Positions 1 to 7,034 of a DNA stretch of 26,847 nucleotides are shown here, one piece after another; the first letter of the stretch is position 1; each line of letters starts with the position of its first letter. The translations under genes and the position numbers were made by a program. The DNA is taken from positions 1 to 26,847 of IMG/VR virus record IMGVR_UViG_3300042478_000808. The stretch is one strand, 5' to 3'. This DNA comes from a virus. Under the pieces are notes generated by a model. It was not told the DNA's origin and ran no database searches. It worked only from the letters and a program-made list of their open reading frames with translations.

Positions 1-1434
1 AATTTGATCTATAACGAAGACTATTGCCGTAAAGTGTTTCCTTATATTAAAGAGGAATACTTCGACGACAATAGTCTTCGTAAGATCTTTTCAACTTATA
101 CCGATTATATGAATGAATACAAAGAGCCGCCATCTATTGAGGCTCTTAAGATCTCTATCGATAAACGTAAGGATCTTAACGAGTCTTCATATAAAGAAGT
201 GGTGACTCTTATTGACGAATTGAAAGTTGATAAGGATACGAACGAACACTTTCTTATCAATGAAACGGAAAAGTTCTGTCAGGATAAGGATCTCTATAAC
301 TCAATTCGTAGAGCAATCCTTATTCTTGACGGGCAGGATAAAGAACTTGACAAGGGAGCAATTCCAAAGATACTTTCGGACTCCCTTGGCATCGGCTTTG
401 ACTCTCATATCGGTCATGACTTCCTTGAAGATGTTGAGTCTCGACACAGCTACTATCATCGTAAAGATGAACGCATCGCGTTTGATATTGAACTTCTGAA
501 TAAAGTAACAAAGGGCGGTCTTCCTCGTAAGTCTATGACTGTCCTGCTTGCGACTACCGGTGGTGGTAAGTCTCTCGTTAAGTGTCACATGGCTGCTTCG
601 AGTCTTATGTTCGGAAAGAACGTTCTGTATATTACAATGGAACTTGCCGAAGAAGAAGTTGCGAGAAGGATCGACGCAAACATCATGGACATAACTCTTG
701 ATGAAGTTCGAGAGCTTCCTCTCGATGTTTTTGAAAAGAAGATGGCTATCTTTAAACGCAAGACTCCAGGTAAACTTATCATTAAGGAATATCCGACTGG
801 GTCTGCTCACTCCGGTCATTTCCGTCACCTACTGAATGAGTTGCGCCTGAAGAAGAACTTTACACCAGATATTATCTTCTTGGACTATCTGAATATCTGT
901 TCGTCTTCAAGAGTAAAGGGAGCTGCGCAAGCAAACTCCTATACTCTCGTAAAATCTATCGCAGAAGAAGTTCGTGGTCTTGCGATGGAGTTTAATTTAG
1001 CTATCGTAACTTCTTCGCAGTTCAATCGCGGAGCGTATGATAGTTCTGACGTTGAACTATCGAATACTTCAGAGTCCATGGGTATTACTCATACTGCAGA
1101 TGCAATCTTCGGCCTAGTTACATCCGAAGAATTGTCAGACCGTCGCCAGATCATATTCAAACAGCTTAAAAACCGTTGGGGTGATCTTGGTCAGTATCGA
1201 AGATTTATCGTTGGGATCGACCGTGCAAAGATGAAACTGTTCGATGCTGAAGAGTCTGCTCAGAAAACTCTGTTTAAAGAACCGCAGGATGACCGAACGA
1301 ATAAACGTGGTGAGACTAAATTTACGAGTGATGATGAAGACTCCTCTGTCTTTGATAAGGGTGCTTTCAATCAGCAGTGGGATATTAAACCTAAGGGCAA
1401 AAAGTCGTTATTTGAAGTAGGAGATCTGAAATGA
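1..1434 (+). CDS. 41: Replicative DNA helicase, T4 gp41-like (5' partial)
   Basis: Hexameric DnaB-type 5'-3' helicase of the phage replisome, working with the gp61 primase. The reading frame is open from base 1. The first in-frame start-like codon, TTG at base 4, is internal: residues LIYNEDYCRKVFPYI align with T4 gp41 LIFDQAYFSKVWPYM near its N-terminus, so about seven residues are missing. A Walker A motif ATTGGGKS lies about residues 183-190 counted from TTG, followed by LYITMELAEEEVARRIDAN (T4: LYISMEMAEEVCAKRIDAN). A Walker B strand IIFLDYLNIC lies about residue 290, with the Q-rich loop TSSQFNRGAYDSSD beyond. The stop overlaps the next gene by ATGA. The polar C-terminal extension after about residue 415 is longer than I recall for T4. 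The family call is firm. Confidence 0.95.
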   Translation, partial: NLIYNEDYCRKVFPYIKEEYFDDNSLRKIFSTYTDYMNEYKEPPSIEALKISIDKRKDLNESSYKEVVTLIDELKVDKDTNEHFLINETEKFCQDKDLYNSIRRAILILDGQDKELDKGAIPKILSDSLGIGFDSHIGHDFLEDVESRHSYYHRKDERIAFDIELLNKVTKGGLPRKSMTVLLATTGGGKSLVKCHMAASSLMFGKNVLYITMELAEEEVARRIDANIMDITLDEVRELPLDVFEKKMAIFKRKTPGKLIIKEYPTGSAHSGHFRHLLNELRLKKNFTPDIIFLDYLNICSSSRVKGAAQANSYTLVKSIAEEVRGLAMEFNLAIVTSSQFNRGAYDSSDVELSNTSESMGITHTADAIFGLVTSEELSDRRQIIFKQLKNRWGDLGQYRRFIVGIDRAKMKLFDAEESAQKTLFKEPQDDRTNKRGETKFTSDDEDSSVFDKGAFNQQWDIKPKGKKSLFEVGDLK

Positions 1435-1625
1435 GCTATAGCGTAAAGAAACAAGAAGACGGTTACGATATTCTTGAAAAAGATACCGGTACATTGATTC
1501 ATCTTAGCTGCGACGAAACCAAAGCAAGGGATATCTGTCGAAAAATGAACCTTGGGTCTGGGTTCAATGGATGGACTCCGACGTTCTTTACTACGAAAGT
1601 AAATGCAGTATATGAAGAGGCGTAA
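1431..1625 (+). CDS. Small hypothetical protein (64 aa)
   Basis: No function recognised. The gene overlaps the helicase stop by ATGA, so it is probably translationally coupled to it. The protein is soluble and charged, with no membrane segment and two Cys (about residues 28 and 36). The N-terminal part VKKQEDGYDILEKDTGTLI reads like a small beta-sheet fold, as in short phage proteins that carry a beta-hairpin followed by a helix. Its stop codon lies in the loop of the terminator hairpin at 1614-1634, so it is the last gene of the replication transcript. Confidence 0.7.
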   Translation: MSYSVKKQEDGYDILEKDTGTLIHLSCDETKARDICRKMNLGSGFNGWTPTFFTTKVNAVYEEA

Positions 1626-1640
1626 AGCCTCTTCTTTCTT
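1614..1640 (+). terminator. Rho-independent terminator after the helicase operon
   Basis: Perfect 8-bp stem GAAGAGGC (1614-1621) / GCCTCTTC (1627-1634) with loop GTAAA, followed by TTTCTT. The left arm and loop include the end and stop codon of the upstream gene. A late promoter begins two bases after the T-rich tail, so this separates replication and late transcription. Confidence 0.85.
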
Positions 1641-1641
1641 T

Positions 1642-1649
1642 TATAAATA
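1642..1649 (+). promoter_or_regulatory. T4-type late promoter TATAAATA
   Basis: Exact match to the T4 late octamer, 23 bp before the ATG at 1672. In T4 this box is read by host RNA polymerase with gp55 and gp33. It lies within a 22-nt palindrome (arms 1635-1644 and 1647-1656). It should drive the 1672-6096 block. Confidence 0.85.
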
Positions 1650-1671
1650 AAAGAAAACTCAGAGGTTTTCT

Positions 1672-2457
1672 ATGCAATCTTTTAGAAGGTATATTATTGA
1701 AGTGGCTCAACAAGGTTTTCAATACGAAAGAAATGCTGTTGAAGCGTTAAAACCATTTGACATCGTACCAAAAAGTTTTGTTCCTGCTGGCGCTGGATCT
1801 GATATACCAGATCTTATGATTAAAAGACCTGGGCCTGGCCAGACAGCAACCGGGTGTGAACTTAAGATCACTGCGGCATCTGCAGGTTCGTTAGTCATGA
1901 AATGGAACGATGGCAATTGGTCGATAGGTAGTGAGAATGAAACCAATGACGAAAAACTATTTGTCATAGAACTCGCTAAACAAGTTGGGATACTTGACAC
2001 AATCAAATCTTCTTGGAAGCAAGAACCATATAAGTTTACGAAGAATAGAAACGTTTTGTCTGAGATAGAAGGACTAAACAAAAGAGAAATATATTCAAAA
2101 GAGCTTTCTCGTTTTTCAGAAATTAAAGGTGTTATACCTGCAACAAAGATAGAAGAATACTACAATAAGAAAAAGACTTATTATGTAAATGTTGGTACTG
2201 ATGGGTTCTTTTTATTAGGAAATAACAATCCGCTTGGATTAAAGGGTGTTCCTTCATTTGGTAATGCCGCAAACGCTGGTTATAGGGCAAGAGTGCAGGC
2301 AAAAGGTGGCGGAACATATCAATTTACATTTGAAATGAGTTTTTCAATACCAAGAGCACGAAGATCTCCGTTTAACATTGCACCTACGATGGGAAAAACA
2401 GTTAACATAGATTTCGATGTGATGGAAAAAACATTAAAAGATCTTTTTGGAGTTTAA
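1672..2457 (+). CDS. Predicted capsid-targeted PD-(D/E)XK-type nuclease (261 aa)
   Basis: The N-terminus MQSFRRYIIE matches the T4 capsid-targeting sequence pattern (IPIII MKTYQEFIAE), with a predicted gp21 cut after Glu10. Next comes a nuclease-like core: helix FQYERNAVEAL (about 17-27), then GSDIPDLMI with Asp47, then CELKIT with Glu63-x-Lys65. This is the spacing of a PD-(D/E)XK active site. The rest (about 90-261) matches nothing I know. The gene is the first after the late promoter, with RBS AGAGG about 1660. It looks more A+T-rich than the neighbouring HAD gene, which may indicate separate acquisition. The nuclease call rests on a short motif and could be wrong. The N-terminal signal is clearer. 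Confidence 0.65.
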   Translation: MQSFRRYIIEVAQQGFQYERNAVEALKPFDIVPKSFVPAGAGSDIPDLMIKRPGPGQTATGCELKITAASAGSLVMKWNDGNWSIGSENETNDEKLFVIELAKQVGILDTIKSSWKQEPYKFTKNRNVLSEIEGLNKREIYSKELSRFSEIKGVIPATKIEEYYNKKKTYYVNVGTDGFFLLGNNNPLGLKGVPSFGNAANAGYRARVQAKGGGTYQFTFEMSFSIPRARRSPFNIAPTMGKTVNIDFDVMEKTLKDLFGV

Positions 2458-2459
2458 TG

Positions 2460-3065
2460 ATGCTTTCATTTAAATCTTTCATAACCGAACAGACTCGCGG
2501 TAAAGGTCTAACGATCTTTGATATCGATGAGACTCTCTTTCGCACTTCTGCTAAGATACGAGTGATGAAGGACGGCAAGTTAGTTCGTTCACTCGATAAT
2601 CAAGAATTTAATACTTATAAATTGAAAGATGGCGAGTCCTATAACTTCGGGGAGTTTGAGTCCGCAGAAGTCTTTCAGAAGACTTCAGTCCCCATCATGA
2701 AGATGATCGAAAAAGCAAAGGCGATCATTAAGAACGCCACGGCTGCAGGGTCTAGAGTCATTATCGTGACTGCTCGATCCGATTTCGACGATAAGAAAAA
2801 GTTCCTTGACACATTCCGTCGTTATGGTATAGATATTGATAACGTATATGTTGAGAGAGCTGGAAATCTAAAACTTGGATCATCTGCAAAGAACAAGAGG
2901 TTCGTCTTCCATAAGTATCTTCGTGGCGGTAAGTACGAGAGAGTTCGTTTCTTTGACGATGCCATGTCGAACATTACAATGTTTAAGGCTCTCGCAAAAC
3001 AGTATCCAGGTATTTCCTTCGAGGCATATCACGTAAAGCACGACGGATCAATAAGGAAAGTATGA
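2460..3065 (+). CDS. Predicted capsid-targeted HAD-superfamily phosphatase (201 aa)
   Basis: HAD phosphohydrolase. Motif I is FDIDETLF with nucleophile Asp21 and Asp23. Motif II is IIVTARSDF with Thr104, a Lys-rich stretch about 143-147 could supply motif III, and RFFDDAMSN with Asp166-Asp167 is motif IV. This arrangement occurs in polynucleotide 3'-phosphatases and related acid phosphatases. The first ten residues, MLSFKSFITE, match the capsid-targeting pattern with a predicted cut after Glu10. Two ATGs lie in tandem (2457 and 2460). I chose the second because GGAG (2449-2452) is then 7 nt away and Glu falls at position 10 as in the sister proteins. It directly precedes the ligase-like gene. 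Confidence 0.82.
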   Translation: MLSFKSFITEQTRGKGLTIFDIDETLFRTSAKIRVMKDGKLVRSLDNQEFNTYKLKDGESYNFGEFESAEVFQKTSVPIMKMIEKAKAIIKNATAAGSRVIIVTARSDFDDKKKFLDTFRRYGIDIDNVYVERAGNLKLGSSAKNKRFVFHKYLRGGKYERVRFFDDAMSNITMFKALAKQYPGISFEAYHVKHDGSIRKV

Positions 3066-4294
3066 TGATAACTTTTAGAGAATACCTCGCCGAGGAAAAG
3101 AATCTCCATATGGAGCACCTTGAAGATGCCATTCTAAACCTCGGTGTTGATGGAACTCGTTCGTCAATCAACTTCCTCCGCTCGCTTCGAGACATGCTTG
3201 CTGGAAGATCTAAAGCTCCTATCAACGTAACCGTTAAGTGGGATGGCGCACCTGCCGTATTCGCTGGAATAGACCCTTCTGACCGTAAGTTCTTCGTCGC
3301 TAAGAAGGGTATCTTCAACAAGAATCCAAAGGTCTATAAAACAGACGAAGACATTGATGCCGATACCTCAGGCGATTTGAATACAAAATTGAAACTTGCT
3401 CTTGCTGAGCTTCCAAAGCTTGGCATCAAGGGTGTGATACAAGGTGACTTTCTATATGCGAGAGAAGATATCAAAGAAGTTAACATTAATGATGAACCGC
3501 ATATTACTTTTCATCCTAATACGATTGTTTACGCGGTACCTGAAAACAGCAAGCTTGCTAAGGAAATCCTCAGATCTAAGATCGGAGTGGTATGGCACAC
3601 TCGATACAGAGGAGACTCTTTTGAAACAATGTCAGCGAGTTTTGGAGAAGAGATCGCAAGCGGCCTTAAGAAAGTAAATTCTGTCTGGTCCGTCGACGCC
3701 GTCTATAAAGACGTGTCCGGAACAGCTAACTTTACTTCAAACGAGACCGAAGCCGTCACTGAGATACTATCCAAGGCAGGAAAGCTCTTCAACTCGATTA
3801 AGAGGGAGACACTTAACGGCATCTCTGAGAACGAAGAGAGACTTATGAGAGTAAAGACCTTCGTAAACTCCAAGATCCGTCAGGGAGAAAGAGTTCGCAA
3901 CTCTGCGGTGTTCGTCAACGACCTAATCGTATATCTGAACCGATACTACGACGGCGAGATTGAAAAGAAAAAGACAGACGCTGGCAAGAAGGCTGTGATG
4001 GCTAAAAAAGACGAAGTAATGTCTTACTTTGACAAGACTCAGAGATCTCAGATCGTAGCGATGTTTGATCTATACAATCATATCATAGACGCAAAACTAT
4101 TAATCATACGAAAGCTCGATAGAGCAAAGAGAATTGGTACCTTCCTCAAGACAGCTGACGGGTATAAGGTAACCGAGCAGGAAGGTTTTGTCGCAATCGA
4201 CCACATGGGTAAGAACGCAGTTAAACTTGTAGACCGACTCGAATTTAGTAAAGCAAACTTCTCCGCGGAATACATAAAGGGATGGCAACGATAA
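3065..4294 (+). CDS. Predicted capsid-targeted ligase-type nucleotidyltransferase (409 aa)
   Basis: Covalent nucleotidyltransferase motifs of the ligase/capping superfamily can be read in order. Motif I is VKWDGAP (Lys58-x-Asp60-Gly61, the candidate AMP-Lys), motif III-like VIQGDFLY is about 124-131, motif IV is EGFVAID (373-379) and motif V-like KLVDR is about 387-391. A long helical insertion separates motifs III and IV. It resembles a T4-like phage family that I recall as DUF6267 (name not verified). Known members of the superfamily seal nicks or RNA breaks; the substrate here is unknown. The N-terminus MITFREYLAE matches the capsid-targeting sequence with a predicted cut after Glu10. ATGs at 3062 and 3065 are tandem; AGGA (3054-3057) is better spaced from the second. 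Confidence 0.8.
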   Translation: MITFREYLAEEKNLHMEHLEDAILNLGVDGTRSSINFLRSLRDMLAGRSKAPINVTVKWDGAPAVFAGIDPSDRKFFVAKKGIFNKNPKVYKTDEDIDADTSGDLNTKLKLALAELPKLGIKGVIQGDFLYAREDIKEVNINDEPHITFHPNTIVYAVPENSKLAKEILRSKIGVVWHTRYRGDSFETMSASFGEEIASGLKKVNSVWSVDAVYKDVSGTANFTSNETEAVTEILSKAGKLFNSIKRETLNGISENEERLMRVKTFVNSKIRQGERVRNSAVFVNDLIVYLNRYYDGEIEKKKTDAGKKAVMAKKDEVMSYFDKTQRSQIVAMFDLYNHIIDAKLLIIRKLDRAKRIGTFLKTADGYKVTEQEGFVAIDHMGKNAVKLVDRLEFSKANFSAEYIKGWQR

Positions 4295-6096
4295 TGAGTA
4301 ATGCAATTAACGAGTTGAAGAAAATGCTTCTTGAAGCAGCAGCTGCACAGAAGAAGTCTCAAGAGCCAAATCTTAAAGAAGAAATTATAATTGCGCCTAC
4401 GGCCATTGAGGAAGAAGACGTTGTAAAAAAGACGATGCACTATTTAAATAGTCCACGTAAATCCGAACCTATTGTACGTAATGTGGCTGAAAATATAGAA
4501 ACTCAAAGATGGAACGATCCTCTTCGAAGAGAACCTAGCGAAAAATTTGTAACATTTAAAGAAATGAACGATCATTACGGTTTGTTCTTACAGCGCATTC
4601 AACAACAAATGTCGTCAATCGGTGGTGGCGGTGAAGTTAACTTTTCTAGATTAGATGATATTAATTCAGCAACTGTGGGCACAAACAAGTATCTAACTTA
4701 CGATCAAGCTACCAAAAAATTCATCTTTGATACGATAGAAACTGGCGATGGTCTTTACTTAAATGGCAGTAATGAAGTTTCTCTTTCTGTTGCTTCATCA
4801 AGTGATCTTGGCGGGATAAAAATAGGTACTGCATTTACGATAGATGGATCCGATAGACTTCAACTGAACGCGGCAACTAATGATATAATAGGCGGTGTTA
4901 GATTAGGACCCGGTGTCACTACCAATAACCAAGGCCAAATTATCATTAGCTCTGAAGGGCTCGATTTTAGTTTCGGTGACTTCCAAGCAACAGTTCCAGC
5001 TAATGGTGCTGCTACATTAAGTTCAGTGAATCTTGGTCAAAACATTGATATAGTATCATCAGCCAATGGTGTTATTAATGTTATCGGCAATTTTCATGTG
5101 CATACACCAGATACATATGATCCAATCGACCCGGATGCAAATGGCGCCGTTTTTAGAGTAGACGAATCCGGCAAAGTTCGTATACTTGTGCCGAACGCTA
5201 ATAGTAGTGAAGGCGCTGTTGAAATTATTGGTGGTTCGGGCGGAGTTTTCCAATCGCCAGTTAACACTGGAGTTATGTTACACGTTACAGGTATTGCCGG
5301 GTCACCTGGCGTACCTAGTAGAATATACAATGACTCACAAAATGCATTTTCTGCGTTTGTTTCGAGAAGATATAATAATACCGCAGCATCACCATCCGCG
5401 GTGTTGGCCGATGAAGAAATTATGCGTCTCAGCGGTACCGCACATAATGGCACGATAATACCAGGAACAGCCAATCAACGTATTGTCTATAAGGCGTTAG
5501 GTAACCAAACCTTAACTAATCAAGGCGGTTATATTGAATTGTGGGCTACTCCGATAAACACCACGACATTAGCTAAAATTGCCACTGTGGACAGTACAGG
5601 TATTACACTTGAATCAGGTAAGGTATTAACAGGTAATGTGTCAGGCTCTGCCGGTTCAGTTGCTGCTGCAAACGTTACTGGCACAACATTAGCAAGCAAT
5701 GTAGTTACAAGTAGTTTGACTAGTGTGGGCACATTGGGTAGCTTAACCGTCACAAATCTTGTTACTGCTAGAAACTATCACGGTCAATCTCGTGATGCTG
5801 GAACACTAGGTGCGGCAGGCACGCTGACTATTGACTTTGCTACAGATCATAATGTGTTAGTTGAACTTACTACTACTGCGGTCATTGCGTTCTCTAATAT
5901 TACAGCAGGCAAGACTGTGACCGTATTGGTTAAGAATGATACTGGTAGCAATCGTGCTGTGACAACAGGCGTTAACGCTGGCAATCACACTGGGAATAAC
6001 ACTGCTCCTAACGTCAATGATGGTAGAACTGGTGTGTTTATCTATCGCACATTTGGCACAGCAACCGGTGATGTCTATGTTGAGATCAGCGTTTAA
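4294..6096 (+). CDS. Fibre-like virion structural protein (600 aa)
   Basis: Long Gly/Ser/Thr/Asn-rich beta-type protein. It has a charged helical N-terminus (MSNAINELKKMLLEAAAAQK), a middle part with repeated short turns, and an imperfect repeat zone about residues 445-495 of the type found in marine phage tail fibres (GTTLASNVVTSSLTSVG, then a TLGSLTVTN strand). The C-terminal domain is rich in beta strands, ending VYVEISV. It is probably a trimeric fibre or head/neck-attached appendage, but the sequence does not say which. The start at 4294 (TAATG overlap) is preferred over the in-frame ATG at 4282, which lies inside the previous gene. It is the last gene before a hairpin and spacer. Strong C-terminal variation would be expected if it binds receptors. 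Confidence 0.75.
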   Translation: MSNAINELKKMLLEAAAAQKKSQEPNLKEEIIIAPTAIEEEDVVKKTMHYLNSPRKSEPIVRNVAENIETQRWNDPLRREPSEKFVTFKEMNDHYGLFLQRIQQQMSSIGGGGEVNFSRLDDINSATVGTNKYLTYDQATKKFIFDTIETGDGLYLNGSNEVSLSVASSSDLGGIKIGTAFTIDGSDRLQLNAATNDIIGGVRLGPGVTTNNQGQIIISSEGLDFSFGDFQATVPANGAATLSSVNLGQNIDIVSSANGVINVIGNFHVHTPDTYDPIDPDANGAVFRVDESGKVRILVPNANSSEGAVEIIGGSGGVFQSPVNTGVMLHVTGIAGSPGVPSRIYNDSQNAFSAFVSRRYNNTAASPSAVLADEEIMRLSGTAHNGTIIPGTANQRIVYKALGNQTLTNQGGYIELWATPINTTTLAKIATVDSTGITLESGKVLTGNVSGSAGSVAAANVTGTTLASNVVTSSLTSVGTLGSLTVTNLVTARNYHGQSRDAGTLGAAGTLTIDFATDHNVLVELTTTAVIAFSNITAGKTVTVLVKNDTGSNRAVTTGVNAGNHTGNNTAPNVNDGRTGVFIYRTFGTATGDVYVEISV

Positions 6097-6294
6097 TTAT
6101 GTATAGAAAATATAACAACGTTGTGTACGTCACAGAACACAGACCCAGACGACTCTAAAGGCCGCAACGATCAACCCGTTTAAAAGCAGTTGAAGATAAT
6201 CTTGCCGAGGTAAGCGAATAGTAGCTATAACATAACCGAATACCGGCTATTCTAAATAGGTAAACCTTTTTTACCTATTTTAGTAAACTATTCC
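6097..6294. other. Non-coding spacer
   Basis: Intergenic stretch between the fibre gene and the next late promoter. It holds no convincing gene, only a 19-codon ORF at 6099-6158 without a ribosome site. No tRNA T-arm sequence is present. A weak inverted repeat (GAATAG about 6215 with CTATTC about 6248) precedes the strong hairpin at 6254-6280. Confidence 0.6.
6254..6281. terminator. Hairpin, probable terminator after the fibre gene
   Basis: Perfect 10-bp inverted repeat AAATAGGTAA (6254-6263) / TTACCTATTT (6271-6280) with loop ACCTTTT. The run of T after the stem is short, so termination may be weak. The A-flanked left arm would give the mirror signal on the other strand. A late promoter follows 14 bp later. 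Confidence 0.6.
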
Positions 6295-6302
6295 TATAAA
6301 TA
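6295..6302 (+). promoter_or_regulatory. T4-type late promoter TATAAATA
   Basis: Exact late octamer, 69 bp before the ATG at 6371. It precedes the small-gene cluster and, unless terminated at 6963-7012, could also feed the sugar operon. Confidence 0.8.
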
Positions 6303-6370
6303 ATATCATTAAATCTGTGGTAATTCTACTACGGGCAACAAAATACACACACATTGAAAGAGAGAAAATA

Positions 6371-6538
6371 ATGCTAACGCTAAGACTTTTTGATGGTCTA
6401 ATAAAAACCGCGCACCGTTCAGAATCTGATAAAGAACTTGCTACTTGGGCTCGCACCGAGTATAAAGCTGATGCCGACTATGCATACTTCCATATGAAGC
6501 AGTATGGTGTCGCACCAAGACTAGGGGTGTCAGTATGA
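6371..6538 (+). CDS. Small hypothetical protein (55 aa)
   Basis: No family recognised. It starts at ATG 6371 behind GAAAGAGAGAAAATA. An in-frame GTG at 6317 has no ribosome site and lies just after the late promoter. The sequence is mainly helical, with an aromatic patch (YAYFHMKQYG about residues 38-47). It overlaps the next small gene by ATGA (6535-6538), so the two are likely made together. Confidence 0.6.
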   Translation: MLTLRLFDGLIKTAHRSESDKELATWARTEYKADADYAYFHMKQYGVAPRLGVSV

Positions 6539-6705
6539 TATCCCTACTCGTTAAGTGGTATTCTAGAAACAGAACCTATAGAAAAACCTACAAAGAACTC
6601 AGTTCTTTAACCATACATCAGCTCAAAGATCTAGGATTACATTATAGTTCTATCGATCAAATCGCGTTTGAAGCTGCGTATGGTAAGGAGGCTCGCGGTG
6701 TTTAA
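6535..6705 (+). CDS. DUF1127-like small protein (56 aa)
   Basis: Reads MISLLVKWYS then a basic stretch RNRTYRKTYK, then ELSSLTIHQLKDLGLHYSSI (residues 21-40). The last part follows the DUF1127 pattern (L-x-x-L-[ST]-x-x-[QE]-L-x-D-[IL]-G-[LI]-x-x-[ST]-x-I). Bacterial DUF1127 proteins are abundant small basic proteins of alpha- and gammaproteobacteria; some are reported to bind RNA and influence small-RNA turnover or phosphate and carbon metabolism. A phage copy could interfere with such a host regulator, which is inference. It is chained by ATGA to the gene before, and its 3' end carries the ribosome site of the next gene. Confidence 0.72.
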   Translation: MISLLVKWYSRNRTYRKTYKELSSLTIHQLKDLGLHYSSIDQIAFEAAYGKEARGV

Positions 6706-6868
6706 TTTTAAAAATTTATTTAAAGTAAGAACCGAAAAAGATAATATTGATGAATATCTTGCAGACTCTTCTGATCTTGCTGACCTAGAGAACCGTATTC
6801 GAAGAATCGATCGCCAAGAAGCTCCGTGGCAGATCAAATCAAATCAGAATTTAGTAGGGTGGGCATGA
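6698..6868 (+). CDS. DUF3563-like small protein (56 aa)
   Basis: The start is GTG 6698, set by AAGGAGG at 6685-6691 with 6-nt spacing; upstream in-frame starts would remove this site from use. Residues 20-38, YLADSSDLADLENRIRRID, follow the DUF3563 core found in short proteobacterial proteins (Y-L-x-x-[SA]-x-D-x-x-D-L-E-x-R-x-R-x-[LI]). Its function is unknown in bacteria as well. It overlaps the DUF1127-like gene by 8 bp in another frame. The two together look like host-derived small proteins carried as a pair. Confidence 0.7.
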   Translation: MFNFKNLFKVRTEKDNIDEYLADSSDLADLENRIRRIDRQEAPWQIKSNQNLVGWA

Positions 6869-6930
6869 TGATAGATCCAGATCACACCTTCCACAAAGAT
6901 AACACCGAAAAGAAAAAGGGCGGAAAGTAA
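6865..6930 (+). CDS. Possible 21-aa micro-protein
   Basis: A short frame starts at ATG 6865, overlapping the previous stop by ATGA, and ends before the tandem terminators. The product is hydrophilic with a Lys/Gly-rich tail (TEKKKGGK). The upstream GTAGGGTGGG is a poor ribosome site. Its position in a chain of overlapping small genes is the only support. Confidence 0.3.
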   Translation: MMIDPDHTFHKDNTEKKKGGK

Positions 6931-6962
6931 GAGTAAATCTTATTTGTATCGTTTGAATAAAT

Positions 6963-7010
6963 AAAGGAGGATACAGTCCTCCTTTTAAAGGAGGATACAG
7001 TCCTCCTTTT
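6963..7010. repeat. Perfect 24-bp direct tandem repeat (2 copies)
   Basis: Units 6963-6986 and 6987-7010 are identical base for base, and each is itself palindromic. Because of this, the left arm of copy 1 can also pair with the right arm of copy 2. Exact identity suggests recent duplication by slippage or selection for a double terminator. Confidence 0.9.
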
Positions 7011-7012
7011 TT
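6963..7012 (+). terminator. Two identical tandem terminator hairpins
   Basis: Two copies of a hairpin with a 9-bp stem AAAGGAGGA / TCCTCCTTT and loop TACAG: stems 6963-6971/6977-6985 and 6987-6995/7001-7009. Each is followed by T, and the second runs into TTTTTT (7007-7012). The left arms contain a perfect Shine-Dalgarno core (AAGGAGG), sequestered when folded. It stands between the small-gene cluster and the sugar operon. Confidence 0.85.
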
Positions 7013-7034
7013 ATTATCTAAAACTGAGTTAACG

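Noticed and set aside
301-828. 175-codon minus-strand ORF inside the helicase gene
   Set aside because: Antisense shadow of a well-conserved gp41 coding region with no ribosome site or matching family.
6099-6158. 19-codon ORF directly after the fibre gene
   Set aside because: No ribosome site, no recognisable sequence, and no late promoter ahead of it.
6159-6253. Possible tRNA or other structured RNA in the spacer
   Set aside because: No T-arm GTTCRA motif, no cloverleaf pairing and only weak short inverted repeats.
6956-6963. AATAAATA as a late promoter for the sugar operon
   Set aside because: Transcription would start inside the tandem terminator hairpins; the first base also differs from the consensus.
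6963-7010. Tandem 24-bp repeat as a CRISPR-like array
   Set aside because: Only two units, directly adjacent with no spacer, each a hairpin with a T tail.
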